From assembly GCF_014204895.1 (NCBI RefSeq), contig NZ_JACHMF010000001.1, positions 3,968,001-4,032,000 on the forward strand: DNA of 64,000 bases, read 5' to 3'. Every line of letters begins with the position of its first letter. Within the stretch, counting starts at the first letter, position 1. The DNA is from Paractinoplanes abujensis. Lineage in GTDB: Bacteria > Actinomycetota > Actinomycetes > Mycobacteriales > Micromonosporaceae. The position numbers and the translations under genes were made by a program. Below are positions 16,289-24,622 of the stretch, piece by piece. The notes beneath the pieces were generated by a model. The model saw only the letters and a program-made list of their open reading frames with translations, ran no database searches and was not told where the DNA came from.

Positions 16289-17041
16289 TCACGGGTCGAG
16301 GCGGTAGCCGACGCCACGGACGGTGACGATCCGCGGCCGGACGACGCCGGCCCGGGTGAGTTTGCGGCGCAGCCGGTAGACGTGCTCGGCGACCGCGGAA
16401 CGCTCGCGCCCCCCGGAGGTCGAGCCCCACACCGCGGCCAGCAGCTGACCGGCCGTGAACACTTGCCGGGGCGCCGCGGCGAATGTGGCCAGCAGGTCGA
16501 ACTCCAGCGGGGTCAGGTCGACGGCCCGGCCGTCGACGCCGGCCTGCCGCGACCGGGTGTCCACGGTCAGGGTGCCGACGCGGTGCACCGTCTCGGCGCC
16601 GGCGGACTGGGCCCGGCGCAGCACCGCCCGGATACGCGCCCCCAGTTCGGGCAGGGAGAACGGTTTGACGACATAGTCGTCGGCGCCGAGCTCGAGGCCC
16701 ACGATCCGCTCGTGTTCCTCGGCCCGCCCGGTCAGGATGATCACCGGTAGGTGCCGGCCGGCGATCACCCCGCGCAGCAGATCCAGCCCACTGCCGTCGG
16801 GCAGCATCAGATCGAGGACCAGCAGATCGAGGGGATGCGCTCGCAGCAGCGCGTCGGCACCGCGGACGTCACCGGCTGTCACCACCGAGAACCCGTCCCG
16901 GATCAGGTAGTCGGCGCTCATCGCGACCAGGTCGGACTCGTCGTCGACAAACCCGATCACTGGACGCCGTGCCCGCGCTGACAGCTGCCGAGCGTCGTCG
17001 GTGCCGACCTGCTGTGGATTCGCCGACGATGCCGTGGCCAT
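16289..17041 (-). CDS. OmpR-family response regulator
   Basis: Two-component response regulator (250 aa). The receiver domain spans about residues 27-140 with acidic pocket DDE (33-35), phospho-aspartate Asp77 in LDLMLPDG and the conserved lysine in VVKPFSL. The winged-helix DNA-binding domain follows (EHVYRLRRKL, VRGVGYRLDP). A 26-residue N-terminal extension precedes the receiver. Its partner is the hybrid kinase encoded 22 bases downstream. It is divergent from a small gene and a CheB-like gene, with dyad sequences between them. Confidence 0.85.
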   Translation of the reverse strand: MATASSANPQQVGTDDARQLSARARRPVIGFVDDESDLVAMSADYLIRDGFSVVTAGDVRGADALLRAHPLDLLVLDLMLPDGSGLDLLRGVIAGRHLPVIILTGRAEEHERIVGLELGADDYVVKPFSLPELGARIRAVLRRAQSAGAETVHRVGTLTVDTRSRQAGVDGRAVDLTPLEFDLLATFAAAPRQVFTAGQLLAAVWGSTSGGRERSAVAEHVYRLRRKLTRAGVVRPRIVTVRGVGYRLDP

Positions 17042-17057
17042 CTACGCACCGTATACC

Positions 17058-17075
17058 GGAACAGTTCCCTACTGT
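17058..17075. promoter_or_regulatory. Dyads between response regulator and cheB-like operon
   Basis: The short divergent gap contains GGAACAGTTCC (17058-17068) and, overlapping it, ACAGT-TCCCT-ACTGT (17061-17075). They could be an operator for the adjacent response regulator, acting on both directions. This is inference from position and symmetry. Confidence 0.3.
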
Positions 17076-17094
17076 CAGCTGCAGAGGTGCGATC

Positions 17095-17394
17095 ATGCCT
17101 GAGCAGGAAAGCCCAGCCCGGCCCTCGGTCACGGCCGGTGAGCAGGCTTCGCAGACGACTGTGCCTGAGTGCGACGGGCAATCGGCGCCGGCCCCCGCGA
17201 GCGGCCCCGTCCAGCAGGCCAAAGAGCTGCGCCGGAGGGTGGCCGCCGTGCTGCGAAGCGCCGATACCCGCCTGCGCCGCTCCGAAGTCGTGCTCGCCTC
17301 GTCGAACCACCGGCTGAGAGCGCATTCGTACGCTGCGTTACCGGCCACGAACCGCCCGGCAGAGGTGCCGTCCCGAGCCAGTGGCCGTCCGTGA
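17095..17394 (+). CDS. Small uncharacterised protein coupled to the CheB-like gene
   Basis: Short protein (99 aa) with a Pro/Ala-rich N-terminal half and a basic helix in the C-terminal half (ELRRRVAAVLRSADTRLRRS). I do not recognise the family. An AGAGGTG site precedes the ATG at 17095. Its stop overlaps the GTG start of the CheB-like gene (GTGA), so the pair is very likely co-translated and the small protein may be a partner or adaptor of it. Confidence 0.55.
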   Translation: MPEQESPARPSVTAGEQASQTTVPECDGQSAPAPASGPVQQAKELRRRVAAVLRSADTRLRRSEVVLASSNHRLRAHSYAALPATNRPAEVPSRASGRP

Positions 17395-18410
17395 CCGATG
17401 TGCTGCGCCACATGGTGCGACGCGATGTCGTGGTCATAGGTGGTTCTGCCGGTGCCCACGCGGCACTGCGCAAGCTGCTGGCGCGATTGCCGAGGGACCT
17501 TCCCGCGGCCGTACTGGTGGTCACTCACCTGGGGCCGGAAAGCCCCAGCACGCTCGCGCAGACACTGAACAAGGACTGCGTGTTGCCCATCACCACCGCG
17601 ACCGACGGTGAGCGCGCGCTTCCCGGTCACGTCTATGTGGCGGTGCCCGATCGGCATCTGATTGTCGTCGCCGAGGGGGTGCTGCGGTTGACGGCCGGGC
17701 CGCGGGAAAACCGGGTACGACCAGCAGTGGACACACTGTTCCGCTCGGCAGCGCGATGGTACGGCCCGCGCGTGACCGGTGTCGTACTGTCCGGAACCCT
17801 GGACGACGGGGCGGCCGGCCTGTCAGCCATCACCCAGCACGGCGGCGTGGCACTGGTCCAGGACCCGAAGGACGCCCGGTTCCCGGGCATGCCGACCGCG
17901 GCGCTGACGGCAGTGCCGACCGCGGTCACCGCGCCGGCAGCCGAACTCGCCCGGCTGGTCGGTGACATGGCCGGGCAGCCGGTCGACGACATCGGAGCGC
18001 CGCAGGACGGCTTGATCTGGGAGACGGACATGATCGCCGGAAGCTGTACGCACGGTGCCGTGCCGGGCAGGCCGATCGGCCTGGGTTGCCCCGAGTGCGG
18101 TGGCGGCATGTACGAGATCCGCACCGGGCAAGCCGTGCACTATGCCTGTCATGTGGGCCATTCCTACTCCCCGCAGACATTCATCGCTGCCAGTGACGAC
18201 GGCATCGAGGCAGCGTTGTGGACCGCGATCAGCGCCATGCAGGAGAAGGCCACGATGTTGCTGACCCTCGCCGCGAGCGCCGAGAGCACCGGGAGGCAAC
18301 AGGCCGGCCGGTCCTATCGTGACGAGGCCGACCGGGTCCGCCACGACGCCGAGATGATCCACAAGCGCCTCCTCACCAGGCGGCCTTCGGCCGGGCAACG
18401 CCCGCAGTGA
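17391..18410 (+). CDS. CheB-type protein-glutamate methylesterase with zinc-ribbon-like tail
   Basis: Receiver-less CheB-like protein (339 aa). The methylesterase domain shows the catalytic serine in IGGSAGA (Ser19), the histidine in VVTHLGPES, and the acidic residue in SGTLDDGAAG. After it comes a C-terminal domain with CPECGGGMYEI and YACHVGH cysteines that could bind zinc, followed by a helical tail. Stand-alone CheB proteins of this kind in actinobacteria are not tied to a classical chemotaxis operon and may act in signalling. GTG at 17391 overlaps the preceding stop; an ATG at 17412 is an alternative start. Confidence 0.8.
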   Translation: MTDVLRHMVRRDVVVIGGSAGAHAALRKLLARLPRDLPAAVLVVTHLGPESPSTLAQTLNKDCVLPITTATDGERALPGHVYVAVPDRHLIVVAEGVLRLTAGPRENRVRPAVDTLFRSAARWYGPRVTGVVLSGTLDDGAAGLSAITQHGGVALVQDPKDARFPGMPTAALTAVPTAVTAPAAELARLVGDMAGQPVDDIGAPQDGLIWETDMIAGSCTHGAVPGRPIGLGCPECGGGMYEIRTGQAVHYACHVGHSYSPQTFIAASDDGIEAALWTAISAMQEKATMLLTLAASAESTGRQQAGRSYRDEADRVRHDAEMIHKRLLTRRPSAGQRPQ

Positions 18411-18432
18411 CGTATGGCGTCACTCTTCCTTG

Positions 18433-18634
18433 TGCCGGGGTCCGGTGCATGACCTCGTACGGGAAACGGAGCCGGACCGAGGTGCGGCCCGGCCCGAGTT
18501 TCCACTGTGCGCCGAGCCCGTACGCCGGTCAGGCTCGCATGCCGCGCTCCGGGAACGGTGTCGATGGCGGCCGCGACCATGGCGTCCACCGTGGCCGCCG
18601 GCACAGCTGAGGCGTCTCTACAATTTCTGCTCAT
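18433..18634 (-). pseudogene. GAF-domain fragment joined to a HATPase C-terminus
   Basis: On the minus strand the first part (about 18610-18490) reads like the start of a GAF/ANTAR regulator (AAAIDTVPGARHASLTGVRA). The frame then breaks, and in the next frame GRTSVRLRFPYEVMHR appears (about 18497-18440), almost the C-terminal end of the MEDS/HATPase protein encoded at 18953-19948 (GRTSVRLHFPYEIMHR). This segment is therefore a partial duplicate of that gene's end fused to a GAF remnant. Neither part is a complete gene. Confidence 0.5.
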
Positions 18635-18926
18635 GGAAGGCCACTTGACCAGCCGGCGGAACCGTCACTTCGACCGCCGACGGGTCATCGCCGTCGTGCT
18701 CTCCGGCCAAGGCAACGACGCCGCCACCGGCGCCACCGCCGTCCACCACTTCGGCGGCACCGTCATCGCCACCAGCACCGAAACCTCCACCGCCCCGGCC
18801 ATGCCCGAAGCCACCATCAACCGTGACTCCATCACCGACCATGTCGTCCCGCTCGGCGGAGTGGCCGAACTGCTGCTTGCCATGGCTACCGTCCCTGTCC
18901 TGGAGCCGGCGACCGAGCTGACGTGA
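18633..18926 (+). pseudogene. C-terminal fragment of a CheB methylesterase
   Basis: About 98 codons corresponding to the C-terminal half of a CheB domain: VIAVVLSGQGNDAATGATAVHHFGGTVIA is the segment around the catalytic aspartate (shown here only in part of its length as VVLSGQGNDAATG). Serine and histidine halves of the active site are absent and there is no ribosome binding site before the ATG at 18633. It resembles, but is not identical to, the same region of the intact CheB at 17391-18410, so it may be left over from a second cheB-like gene. Confidence 0.5.
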
Positions 18927-18952
18927 TCCTGAGCCGCCTGCTCAAGGAGGCG

Positions 18953-19948
18953 TCATGCAGCCGGGGGCCGATGCATGATCTCGTACGGAAAATGCAGCCG
19001 CACCGAGGTGCGGCCCGGCTCGGAGTCGGTGATCACGACGTCGGCGAGTTGCCGGGCCAGCCACAGCCCGCGACCGCCCGGAGTGGCGGCGGCCGGGCTG
19101 GGGCGGCGGTAACCGGCCGCGGCCGGGATCGGGCGGCCTGCGGTGTCGTCGCACTGGACGATGAGGGTGTCGTGGCGATGCCAGGCCCGCACGCGGACCG
19201 GGGTGGCGCCGTGACGCAGGCCGTTGGCGGCCACTTCGACGGCGGCTACGACCAGGTCATCGGCGGGCTCGTCGGCGAAGTGGTGCCGGTCGGCCCACGG
19301 GTGCAGCATCGCACGTAGCCGGCTGAGGCCGGCGACCTCGGTCACGGTGATGTCATGGTCGACATCGTCCGGTACGGGCGGCAGCGGCAGAACGTGCCGT
19401 TCGGCCAAGTAGCGCTCAGGGTCGAGGTAGGCCGGGGACGGCACGCGGCCGGCGGGCGACAGCAAGTACTGGTGGGCGGCGCCGACTCCGTCGAGGACAT
19501 CTGCTGAATGATGCCGCCGATGCCAGATACAGGTGACCGTCGCGTCATAAGGGGCGTAGGTGTCGTTGCAGACCGCCTCGTATGCCAGGTAGGCGATCGA
19601 GCGGGTCGTGTGCGAGCCGCTGCTCCCGCCCAGGTCGGGCTCGGCGATCACGTGCACCCGGCGACCGGCGGCGTGCTGCTGGGCCAGGTAGCGGCGGAAG
19701 CCTTCATAGGCCATGCCGAGCCGCTGGTAGAAACCCGACGGGTCGCCCCACCGCAGCGCACCACCGCCATCGCCGATGTGCTCGGCCAGCGCCATGCGGG
19801 TGTCTTGGCCGACCACGAGCAGGATTTCGTCGTAGCGGCCGGCTGAGCGGCGCAGCTCCGGTATCAGCACGGTGGACAGCTCGTCGTCGGAGCCGACAAT
19901 GAGTGCGGAATGGGCCGTGCCGTCGCTTCGTTGCTGTGCCGACGTCAT
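18953..19948 (-). CDS. MEDS-domain anti-sigma-type ATPase
   Basis: Protein of 331 aa with an N-terminal MEDS/DcmR-type sensory domain (about 10-185; HSALIVGSDDEL, DPSGFYQRL) and a C-terminal HATPase domain of the RsbW kind (about 200-325). The ATP site is visible as N-box VVAAVEVAANGLRHG and G-box GGRGLWLARQLADVV. In actinobacteria such fusions act as switch kinases/anti-sigma factors in SigB-like partner switching, with the MEDS domain as sensor. The nearby RsbU-type phosphatases and SigB/SigF-type sigma factor fit. Part of its C-terminal coding sequence is duplicated at about 18440-18497. Confidence 0.75.
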   Translation of the reverse strand: MTSAQQRSDGTAHSALIVGSDDELSTVLIPELRRSAGRYDEILLVVGQDTRMALAEHIGDGGGALRWGDPSGFYQRLGMAYEGFRRYLAQQHAAGRRVHVIAEPDLGGSSGSHTTRSIAYLAYEAVCNDTYAPYDATVTCIWHRRHHSADVLDGVGAAHQYLLSPAGRVPSPAYLDPERYLAERHVLPLPPVPDDVDHDITVTEVAGLSRLRAMLHPWADRHHFADEPADDLVVAAVEVAANGLRHGATPVRVRAWHRHDTLIVQCDDTAGRPIPAAAGYRRPSPAAATPGGRGLWLARQLADVVITDSEPGRTSVRLHFPYEIMHRPPAA

Positions 19949-20345
19949 GATCGTTTCGCAGGCGGCCCGGCTGTCACCGTTGCCTCACCGATGATCGTGC
20001 ACGTCATGTCCTGCAGTCCTTCGCACGGGTGCGCGGCGATCCGGCGTCGCCGTGCACATCGTTGAACCATACGAGAAGTGCGCTACCCGTAACCGTCGGC
20101 CTGCCCGCCGGGCGGCCGGACGGTTCGGCCAGGAACGCCGGCTCGCTGACGGGCACAAGATCTCCATCAAGGCTGTCGAAAGGGGCGAAGTGCTTCACCA
20201 CCAGTACCCCGACCGCGGGTCACCAACCGCAGGTTGCCCTTTCGTATCGTCCGGCAGGCCGTACCGAACGCCCCGCCATGTCGAGGCCGGCGGTTCCGCT
20301 CCGTCATACTGACCTCGGCAACCGGCTGACGAAGGGGTAGGGATC
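19949..20345. other. Intergenic region before the receiver-phosphatase gene
   Basis: About 400 bases between the divergent MEDS/HATPase and receiver/phosphatase genes. I see no convincing gene, hairpin or promoter consensus. The only clear signal is GAAGGGGTAGGG just before the GTG start at 20346. Confidence 0.5.
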
Positions 20346-21575
20346 GTGACCGCTGACGGGCGTGGTGTCGTCACGTCAGCGCCGGTTACCGGTGGCTTGC
20401 CGCAGGGCGTTTCCGAGGCTGACGCGTCGGTCGCCGGGGTGGTGATCCTGCTGGTCGAGGACGACCTCGGCGACGCCGTCCTGGTACGCGAATACCTGGC
20501 CGACAGCGACCTCGACGCCCGCCTGCATGACGTCGGTACCCTGCGGCAGGCTGAGGACTTCGCCGGCGAGCCGGAGTGCATCCTGCTGGACCTGCATTTG
20601 CCTGACGGCCAGGGCCTGGACGCGCTACGGCAGGTGCTGTTGCGCTGGCCGCAGGCCGCTGTGGTGGTCTTGACCGGTCTGAACGACGCCGCGACCGGCT
20701 CGGCCGCTGTCGCCGCGGGCGCCCAGGACTACCTGGTCAAAGATCAGGTCGACGAGGCGGTGCTGGCCCGCACCGTCCGGTACGCGGTGCAGCGCAAACG
20801 CGTCCAGACCGCCGAACGCCGGCTCAGTGACAGCCGGCTGCAAGCCGACGAGAACACCCGGCTGCAGCGCGGCCTGCTCCCCACACCGCTGCTGAGCGAC
20901 CCCACCGTGACCGTCGCCAGCCGCTACCTGCCCGGCCAGCAGCGATCACTGCTCGGCGGCGACTTCTACGACGTCGTGCAGACCCCCGACGGCACCTTGC
21001 ACGCACTCATCGGTGACGTCTGCGGCAACGGGCCCGACGAAGCCGCGCTCGGCGTCGGACTCCGCTACGGCTGGCGCACCCTGACCCTGGCCGGTCTGCG
21101 CAAGGCCGACCGGATGCGGCTGCTCGAACAGGTGCTGGTCGCCGAACGGCCCCACGACGGCATGTTCGCCACCGCGTGCACCGTCGGCATCACGCCCGGC
21201 CGCGACGAGGTGATCCTGCTCAGCGCCGGACATCCCGCGCCGCTGATCATCAGCGCGGAGGGCGCCCACCCCGCCCCGATCACCTACGGTCCAGGTTTGG
21301 GGATGGCACCCGGGCGGGCCCGGTGGCGGGAGTCGCGGATCACCGTTCCGGCGGGAGCGGGCCTGCTGCTGTTCACCGACGGCGTCATCGAGAGCTTCGC
21401 CGACGACGGCACCCGGCTCGGCGAGGAACGCTTCATCGAGATCGCCGGCCACCTGGCCGGCATCGCAGACCCGGACGAGTACGTCGACGCCCTGCTCGCT
21501 GACATTCAACGCGTCGACGCCGGGCGGCACAGCGACGACACCGCCGTGCTCTACCTGCGCTGGCCCACCGCCTGA
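20346..21575 (+). CDS. Receiver-PP2C phosphatase (RsbU/RssB-like)
   Basis: Response-regulator-controlled serine phosphatase (409 aa). The receiver domain (about 30-150) has acidic residues EDD and phospho-aspartate in ILLDLHLPDG. A coiled-coil linker leads to the SpoIIE/PP2C domain (about 195-405) with the metal-binding aspartates in GGDFYDV, IGDVCGNG and HSDDTAVL. Such enzymes dephosphorylate anti-anti-sigma factors and so release a stress sigma factor. The adjacent sigma gene and MEDS/HATPase protein support this. GTG start with GAAGGGG upstream. The gene converges on the sigma factor gene across a shared terminator. Confidence 0.85.
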   Translation: MTADGRGVVTSAPVTGGLPQGVSEADASVAGVVILLVEDDLGDAVLVREYLADSDLDARLHDVGTLRQAEDFAGEPECILLDLHLPDGQGLDALRQVLLRWPQAAVVVLTGLNDAATGSAAVAAGAQDYLVKDQVDEAVLARTVRYAVQRKRVQTAERRLSDSRLQADENTRLQRGLLPTPLLSDPTVTVASRYLPGQQRSLLGGDFYDVVQTPDGTLHALIGDVCGNGPDEAALGVGLRYGWRTLTLAGLRKADRMRLLEQVLVAERPHDGMFATACTVGITPGRDEVILLSAGHPAPLIISAEGAHPAPITYGPGLGMAPGRARWRESRITVPAGAGLLLFTDGVIESFADDGTRLGEERFIEIAGHLAGIADPDEYVDALLADIQRVDAGRHSDDTAVLYLRWPTA

Positions 21576-21601
21576 CCGGCGGCCATGGCCGCCGGTCAGG
21601 C
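21570..21601. terminator. Perfect 32-bp palindrome, bidirectional terminator
   Basis: GCCTGACCGGCGGCC at the left is followed by its exact complement, with only AT at the centre. It begins inside the last codons of the phosphatase gene and ends at the base before the sigma-factor stop codon, so it can terminate both convergent transcripts. Confidence 0.65.
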
Positions 21602-22411
21602 TCAAACGGTGGCGCCCAGGTGGCCGCGCATCTTGGCCAGAGCCTTGGTCAGCAGCCGCGAGACGTGCATCTGCGAGACACCGACCTGCTCGGCGATCTG
21701 CGACTGGGTCAGGTTTCCGTAGAACCGCAGACTGACGATTTTTTGCTCCCGCTCGTCCAGCGCCGCCATCGCCGGGGCCAGGGCCAGCCGGGTCTCGGCG
21801 ATTTCGTACTCGCGGTCCTCGCCGCCGAGGGTCTCCCCCAGCTCCGTGGTGCCGTCGGCGCTCACCGGCGTCGACAGGCTGGTCGCGTTGTACGCGCGAG
21901 CGCCCTCGAGGCCTTCCAGAACGTCTTCCTCGCTGACGTCGAGGTAGGCCGCGATGTCAGCAACCGTCGGCGAACGACCCAGGGTGTGGCTCAGCGTGGT
22001 GTTGGCGCCGGTGATCGCCAAGCGCAGTTCCTGCAGCCGGCGCGGCACCCGGATCGACCAGGTGCGGTCGCGGAAATGCCGCTTGAGCTCCCCCACGATC
22101 GTCGGGATGGCGAACCCGGCGAACTCCACCCCGCGGTCGGCCTCGAACCGGTCCACCGACTTGATCAAGCCGATCATAGCCACCTGGAACAGGTCGTCGC
22201 TCGGCTCGCCCCGCCCGGCGTAACGGTTCGCGAGGTGCCGGGCCATCGGCATCCACGCCTCGATGGTCCGTTCCCGCACCGCCGGCCGCGACGGGTGCCC
22301 GGCCGGCAGCGCCGCCAGTGCGGCGATCAGCTCACTGGCCCGGTCGGTCGTCGACGGCCCCTCGGCAGCATCAACGGTGCTGATGGCAGGGCTGGCGTCG
22401 ACAACCGTCAT
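21602..22411 (-). CDS. SigB/SigF-type RNA polymerase sigma factor
   Basis: Alternative sigma-70 factor of the SigB/SigF/SigG group (269 aa). Region 2 is recognisable (DLFQVAMIGLIKSVDRFE, then FAIPTIVGELKRHFRD), region 3 covers about 145-190, and region 4 has the helix-turn-helix LTQSQIAEQVGVSQMHVSRLL. No domain 1.1 is present. The ATG at 22411 has a GAGGAG site. Such factors drive general stress or sporulation genes and are held by RsbW-like anti-sigma factors. Here the neighbours are two RsbU-like phosphatases and a MEDS/HATPase protein, so control by partner switching is likely, though no STAS-domain antagonist is seen in the window. Confidence 0.88.
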   Translation of the reverse strand: MTVVDASPAISTVDAAEGPSTTDRASELIAALAALPAGHPSRPAVRERTIEAWMPMARHLANRYAGRGEPSDDLFQVAMIGLIKSVDRFEADRGVEFAGFAIPTIVGELKRHFRDRTWSIRVPRRLQELRLAITGANTTLSHTLGRSPTVADIAAYLDVSEEDVLEGLEGARAYNATSLSTPVSADGTTELGETLGGEDREYEIAETRLALAPAMAALDEREQKIVSLRFYGNLTQSQIAEQVGVSQMHVSRLLTKALAKMRGHLGATV

Positions 22412-22639
22412 GGAAAAACTCCTCGTGATCCAGGCGCCGCCCAACAGCCAGGCGCGTCCCACCGTTATGCCCACCTTGATCACCTGCTCAAACTCATCCG
22501 AACAGCTCGACGACGCCACCGAACGGTGGATGCCGAGCGAGCCGCCGGCGCCGACTGCTGTGATGTTCACGCCAGCAGACCCGGTCGCGGACCGCCGGAA
22601 GGCACCATCGACGGGTCCAACCGAAGCTGAGGAGTATTG

Positions 22640-23869
22640 ATGAGCGGTGTGGAGGTGCTGCGGCACCTGTTGCGGCAGTCGCATCACGCCCGGCCGGAGG
22701 ACCTGCCGGAGATGGCGATGCGCGCCGCGGGCCCGGTCGGCGCCACCGCGATGATCATCTACCTGGTGGATCACCAACAGCGCCGGCTGTTGCCACTGCT
22801 GGCCGGCACGGCACCGGCCCGCGAGCCGATCGGCGTCGACGGCACCCTGGCGGGTCGGGCATAACCCTGCACCGGCTACGCCGACGACGGACCGGCACAC
22901 CTGTGGCTTCCGTTGCTCAACGGCAGTGAACGCATGGGAGTCCTCGAAGTCGTCTCTGAGGCACCCCTGGACGACGGCGCTGTCGAGGACTGCTCGGCGG
23001 TCGCTTCCCTGCTGGCCGAACTGGTGGTCACGCGCGGCCACTACAGCGACACCATCGAACGGAACCGCCGGCTGCAGCCGATGCAGCTGGCCGCCGAAAT
23101 CCTGCGCGCCCAGCTGCCCCCGCTGACGTTCTCCACCGGCCATCTGCTCATCAGCGGCATCCTGGAGCCGTGCCACGACGTGGGCGGCGACGCCTTCGAC
23201 TACGCCGTCAACGGTGACACCGCCCACCTGGCCTTGTTCGATGCCGCCGGGCACGGTTCGGCCGGCGGCATGCGCGCGGTCATCCTCGCCTCGCTGGCCC
23301 TGGGCGCCTACCGCAACGCCCGCCGCTCCGGCCTCGACCTCATCGACACCTACCACCACATCGACCAGGCCGTCCGCGCCCACGACCGCTACGGCATGAT
23401 CACCGCCGTGCTCGCCGAGATCGACCAGCGCACCGGGCTGCTGCGGGTCATCTCGGCCGGGCACCCCAGCGGGATAGTGCTGCGCGACGGCAAGGTCGTC
23501 AAGGTTCTGCCCACCCCGACCGCCCTGCCCGTCACTCTCGGCGACAAGCGACCGCCCGTCGTGGTGGAGGAAGCCCTCGAACCCGGCGACCGGCTGCTGC
23601 TCTACACCGACGGCATCATCGAGGCCCGCAACCCGCAGGGCGAGCACTTCGGGATCGACCGGCTCATCGACTTCGCCGTCAAAGCCATGGCCGACGACCT
23701 GCCCGCCCCCGAGGCCACCCGGCGGCTGGTCCACGCGATCCTCGGCTACCAGGACGACCGCCTGCAGGACGACGCCACCGTCCTGCTCGCCGAATGGCGC
23801 AGCCCCGCACCACCACACTCCGACACCGAACTGATCGTCCCGCCCGCCGGCGACCCGCTCCGCAGCTGA
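22640..23869 (+). pseudogene. PP2C (RsbU-like) phosphatase interrupted by an in-frame TAA
   Basis: The reading frame from ATG 22640 (GAGGAG site) runs through a GAF-like N-terminus (LAGTAPAREPIGVDGTLAGRA), meets TAA at 22862-22864, and continues in the same frame with YADDGPAHLWLPLLNGSERMGVLEVV-type GAF sequence and a full SpoIIE/PP2C domain (GGDAFDY, LFDAAGHG, DDATVLLAEW). Without the stop it would be one 409-residue phosphatase. The catalytic part is intact over its whole length. It may be a pseudogene, a recent mutation, a sequencing error, or re-initiation at ATG 22934 giving a phosphatase without its sensor domain. Confidence 0.75.
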
Positions 23870-23917
23870 ACCGGCCCCATCCGAGCCGGCTGGCGACGCA
23901 CCCGGAAAGACCAGACG

Positions 23918-24556
23918 TCAGGCCTGCGTGCGGAAGTCGTCGCATGTCGTCGGCGGTGCGGTGAGACCGCCGACGATCCAGGTGACGAGCTGTTCGGGGA
24001 TGGCGGCCGGATCGGTGCCGGCGAGCACAGCGGTGAAGCTTCCGTTGTTCAGGGCGCCCAACGCGGCGATCACGGCGGCGTGCCGCAGCCGCAGCTCGGC
24101 GGGGGACACCTCAGGGATGAAGTGCGAGATGCGGTTCAGCAGGTGCTCCTGGACCGGTCCGGCCATCTCCTCCAACAGGGCGGTGGTGGCCGGCGAGGGC
24201 GCCGCCAGCACGTGCTGCAGGACCTGGTGCCGGCGACGGTCGTGCTCGCGGGGGCCGCCTTCGCCGGTGGGGAAGCTCGGCAGCACCCAGGCGCGGACGA
24301 TGTCGGCGAGATCCGCGTCATCGGGCAGCTGAGCCAACCGGGCCCGCCGGTGCTCGAACACCTCGGTCAGAGCGCCGCGCATGACTTCGTCGAGCAGAGC
24401 GTCCTTGGATCCGAAGTGGTACCCCACGGATGCGACGTTGGCCCCGGCCGCCTCGGTGATGTCGCGCAGGGAGATGCGGGCGGCAGGGCGGTCGGCGAGC
24501 AGACGCTCGGCCGCGTCGCGCAGACGGCTAGGAGTGTCCCGCATGATGACATTCAA
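23918..24556 (-). CDS. TetR-family regulator of the MMPL exporter
   Basis: TetR-type repressor (212 aa) with helix-turn-helix ISLRDITEAAGANVASVGYHFGSKDAL near residues 28-54 (shown in part). I use TTG at 24556, which has GGAGGTG at good spacing; the ATG four codons later has no such site. It lies 66 bases downstream of the MMPL gene on the same strand. A perfect 12-bp-arm palindrome ahead of the MMPL gene is its likely operator. Confidence 0.8.
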   Translation of the reverse strand: MNVIMRDTPSRLRDAAERLLADRPAARISLRDITEAAGANVASVGYHFGSKDALLDEVMRGALTEVFEHRRARLAQLPDDADLADIVRAWVLPSFPTGEGGPREHDRRRHQVLQHVLAAPSPATTALLEEMAGPVQEHLLNRISHFIPEVSPAELRLRHAAVIAALGALNNGSFTAVLAGTDPAAIPEQLVTWIVGGLTAPPTTCDDFRTQA

Positions 24557-24622
24557 TCATCGGCACCTCCGCTCCCCCTCCGGGCAAGGTTCCGGCCGGC
24601 CCGGGCGGCTCCGCACCCCTGC

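Noticed and set aside
19985..20340. Several short frames in the gap before the receiver-phosphatase gene
   Set aside because: They lack ribosome sites and family resemblance and overlap one another on both strands.
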